Part shown: positions 41,465 to 43,393 of the stretch, in pieces
How positions within the stretch are numbered: position 1 is the first letter of the stretch
Layout of the letters: each line of letters starts with the position of its first letter
Assembly: GCA_002081555.1 (NCBI GenBank)
Contig: MZNV01001941.1
Span: forward strand, 1 to 43,393
Direction: 5' to 3'
DNA from: Protostelium mycophagum
Taxonomy: Eukaryota > Evosea > Variosea > Protosteliida > Protosteliaceae
DNA: 43,393 bases
The notes under the pieces: generated by a model
What the model was told of the DNA's origin: nothing
Databases searched by the model: none
Seen by the model: only the letters and a program-made list of their open reading frames with translations
Position numbers and translations under genes: made by a program

Positions 41465-43393
41465 ATGATGCTGAGATGTGCTCATTTGAACACAAGATTG
41501 AGGATCAAAACACCGACACAGATCATAAATGCATTGAGTTCGAATATTAGACCTCTCATCTCTTCACCAATCTCTTTGGCTTATTTTCAGAGGAGTATAA
41601 CCACCAGAAAAGAAGGAAGAGAAGAAAAACTGAGACATGCCAAATCATCTTATGGCTCTAGACCTTACAAAGACAAAAAAGATAAAGACTCCCAAAAAGA
41701 TCAGGTGATTCCTCCATATATTTTCATCACGAACTCATCTCTGCAGAAAAGGTCTGATCCTCAGAATCTCAATAAATCAACCGTTAAGGTTCAAAAAGTG
41801 GTGCTTCCTAATGATCCAAAATGTTGCAGCGGATGTGGTTGTGTGATACAACACGATAAGCCAAATGAATTGGGGTACATGCCACCACAAGGACATGTCT
41901 TCACATCTAAACCGAAAAACTATGTCTCTAAAGGAGACTACAGCAGGTATCTGTCTCTATATCATGAAAGGCATTTCTCAACAGCTTTCATGATCCTTTG
42001 TTTTCGAAATTCGAAGAGCTTCTGTATCTTTTTGCACGTGGAATTTTTTTCAATAAATAAATGTTTTTTAAATTTGAAATTGATAAAATTGAATATAAAT
42101 AGATTTTTTCAGAAGGAAGATTTTTTGAGGAATGAAGAACTGGAAAAATTTGTACAGAATGTCGTGGAGCAAGAGCGTATGAAAAAAGAGGTCAGAAAGA
42201 AACCTACAGATGCATCTACAACGAGCCACAAAAATCCAGAAAACTCCGAAAACTCCGCCGAAATTTCGGAGAAAATTCCAGAGGAAGCGATTGAAAAAAA
42301 ACCTATTAAGGAGGACGTAAACACAACAGAATCATCTCCAGTTGTAGATACGATTGTAGACGTTCGAACTCCAGAACAGATTCAAGAGGATCAAGTATCA
42401 CAGGCCGAAGAACTTGTCGAAAAAATCAACACTCCCAAGTACAAGAAGCCGAAGAAAATGATCTGCAACAGATGTTTTCAGTTGAAATATTACAATAAGG
42501 TCAGAGCCATTTTGAAATATGAATCATCAAAAATCAAGAAGACTTGTCGGTTCACCCAAAGACGACAGACTTGATGCAATTTTCTTCATATAAATATTCA
42601 TTAAGATAGTGTACATATCCGAAAATTAAAATATGCTCAGGTGGTCCCCGTGAGAGTGCCAATCAACACCTTCAAGTCTAAACTACAGGCCATCGGGTAA
42701 TTATCTATCTACAACGATTGATTCTCCAAAAATATACTGAGATAATCAGATATTCTGGTCAGAGAGTCATCGTATACAAAGTTGTAGACGTGTTTGACTT
42801 TGATGGAAGTTTCATTCCTAATGTGGATGACATCACCGGAAATAATGTGGTCGTCATCATCGCAAACAAGGTCCGTTGTAGATCTGTATTTTTAAATTTA
42901 ATAAAGCAAGAAAAATTTATATTAAAAAAAATAATGAAAAAAAATTAAATTTAAAAAAAACAGTCTGATTTGCTGCCCGAAAGAATTTCCAAAGAGAGAG
43001 TTAAGGATTGGATCAGGACAGAGGCCAGAAGAAGAGGTGAATTTTCATCGAAATTTCAACACGGATGATGACGTGTACAGGAGTACGTAACGTGGCAGCT
43101 GTACATCTGGCTAGCTCTTTAAGCACCAAGACAATCGGTGAGGTCGATTTATCAGTATAATTTTTTTCCTTAGGACTGAAGATTTTTTTATAATAAATAA
43201 AATAATAAATAAATAAAATAATAATAATAAATAAATAATAATAATAAATAAATATATAATAAATAATAAATATAATAATAATAAATATAATAATAATAAA
43301 TATAATCATAATAATAATAAATATAATAATGATTATATTTATTATTATTATATTTATTATTATTATATTTATAATTTATTATATATTTATTTA
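41465..43393 (+). CDS. NOA1: Circularly permuted mitochondrial GTPase, NOA1/YqeH type (5' part)
   Basis: Exons 41465-41946, 42103-42499, 42641-42696, 42750-42870, 42964-43036 and 43081-43137; the rest lies beyond the window. The first about 60 residues are basic and Ser/Thr-rich, a mitochondrial presequence. The start is 41465, or 41468 (MLRC). A split zinc finger typical of YqeH is visible: CCSGCGCVIQHDKPNELGYM in exon 1 and ICNRCFQLKYYNK in exon 2. A long acidic insertion sits between them (EISEKIPEEAIEKKPIKEDV). The permuted GTPase order begins with VVDVFDFDGSF, then the G4-type ANKSDLL. G1 would follow later, off the window. NOA1/YqeH assist small-subunit mitoribosome assembly (established). 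Confidence 0.88.
43183..43393. repeat. (AAT)n/(ATT)n microsatellite with inverted halves
   Basis: From about 43183 the sequence is almost only A and T in AAT-type steps (ATAATAAATAAATAATAATA and variants). It then flips to ATT-type steps after about 43333, so the two halves are complementary and could fold back. It lies in an intron of the NOA1-type gene and runs off the window end. Confidence 0.85.

Noticed and set aside
1-43393. tRNA, rRNA, CRISPR or bacterial-type operon signals
   Set aside because: None seen; intron-rich genes and spliceosomal GT-AG ends show this is a eukaryotic nuclear segment.

Overview
This is nuclear DNA of a gene-dense unicellular eukaryote. Nearly every gene is split by short GT-AG introns, mostly 38-70 nt, and many end in TTGTAG, GTACAG or TATAG. 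Intergenic gaps are about 100-500 bp and both strands are used. The gene set (an IFT88-type ciliary TPR protein, an LMBD2-like membrane protein, a Zn2Cys6 regulator, a giant LRR/formin-N/RasGEF protein, SPRY adaptors) fits an amoeboflagellate amoebozoan such as a protosteloid amoeba. That assignment is an inference from gene content and intron style, not from a search.

Layout, left part (1-13.5 kb). A broken gene fragment comes first (258-870). Then: an aquaporin (1337-2899), an F-box/SPRY protein (2983-4985) with a probable TTAA-flanked MITE in one intron, a membrane-anchored SPRY protein of Ssh4/Ear1 type (5338-6761), the GPN-loop GTPase GPN3 (7068-8452), an RCC1-repeat protein with a mitochondrial-looking N-terminus (8764-10254), a DxNxDG-loop repeat protein on the minus strand whose frame is broken by two tandem duplications (10381-11813), and a GT31 glycosyltransferase (12016-13474).

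Middle part (13.5-31.6 kb). A small unknown gene (13582-13923), a Zn2Cys6 regulator (14489-16721), a glycosylated two-pass membrane protein on minus (17164-18115), a secreted Cys-rich protein with an 18-nt microexon (18488-19288), an LMBD2-like nine-pass-type membrane protein on minus (19313-22382), a 65-residue protein on minus (22863-23163), a probable PP1-binding protein with SILK and RVxF motifs (23592-24203), and a 7-kb minus-strand gene (24254-31250) that joins LRRs, a formin-type GBD/FH3, talin/FERM-like ubiquitin folds and a complete RasGEF module.

Right part (31.6-43.4 kb). Three adjacent genes encode the methylcitrate cycle for propionate use: 2-methylcitrate dehydratase (31800-34097, minus), a citrate/2-methylcitrate synthase (34569-36425, minus) and methylisocitrate lyase (36763-37936, plus). 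The last two diverge from a 337-bp shared promoter. IFT88 (37977-41323, minus) follows, then the 5' part of a mitochondrial NOA1/YqeH-type GTPase (41465 to the window end), which runs into an (AAT)n/(ATT)n repeat.

The most interesting items are the clustered methylcitrate cycle, the LRR-GBD/FH3-UBL-RasGEF fusion, the paired SPRY ubiquitin-ligase adaptors, the SILK/RVxF protein, the TTAA MITE and the strong excess of a few short palindromes and of the motif CGTTGTAGA across introns and intergenic DNA. Exon models were built by hand. Where I give residue counts, the exons add up to a whole number of codons.
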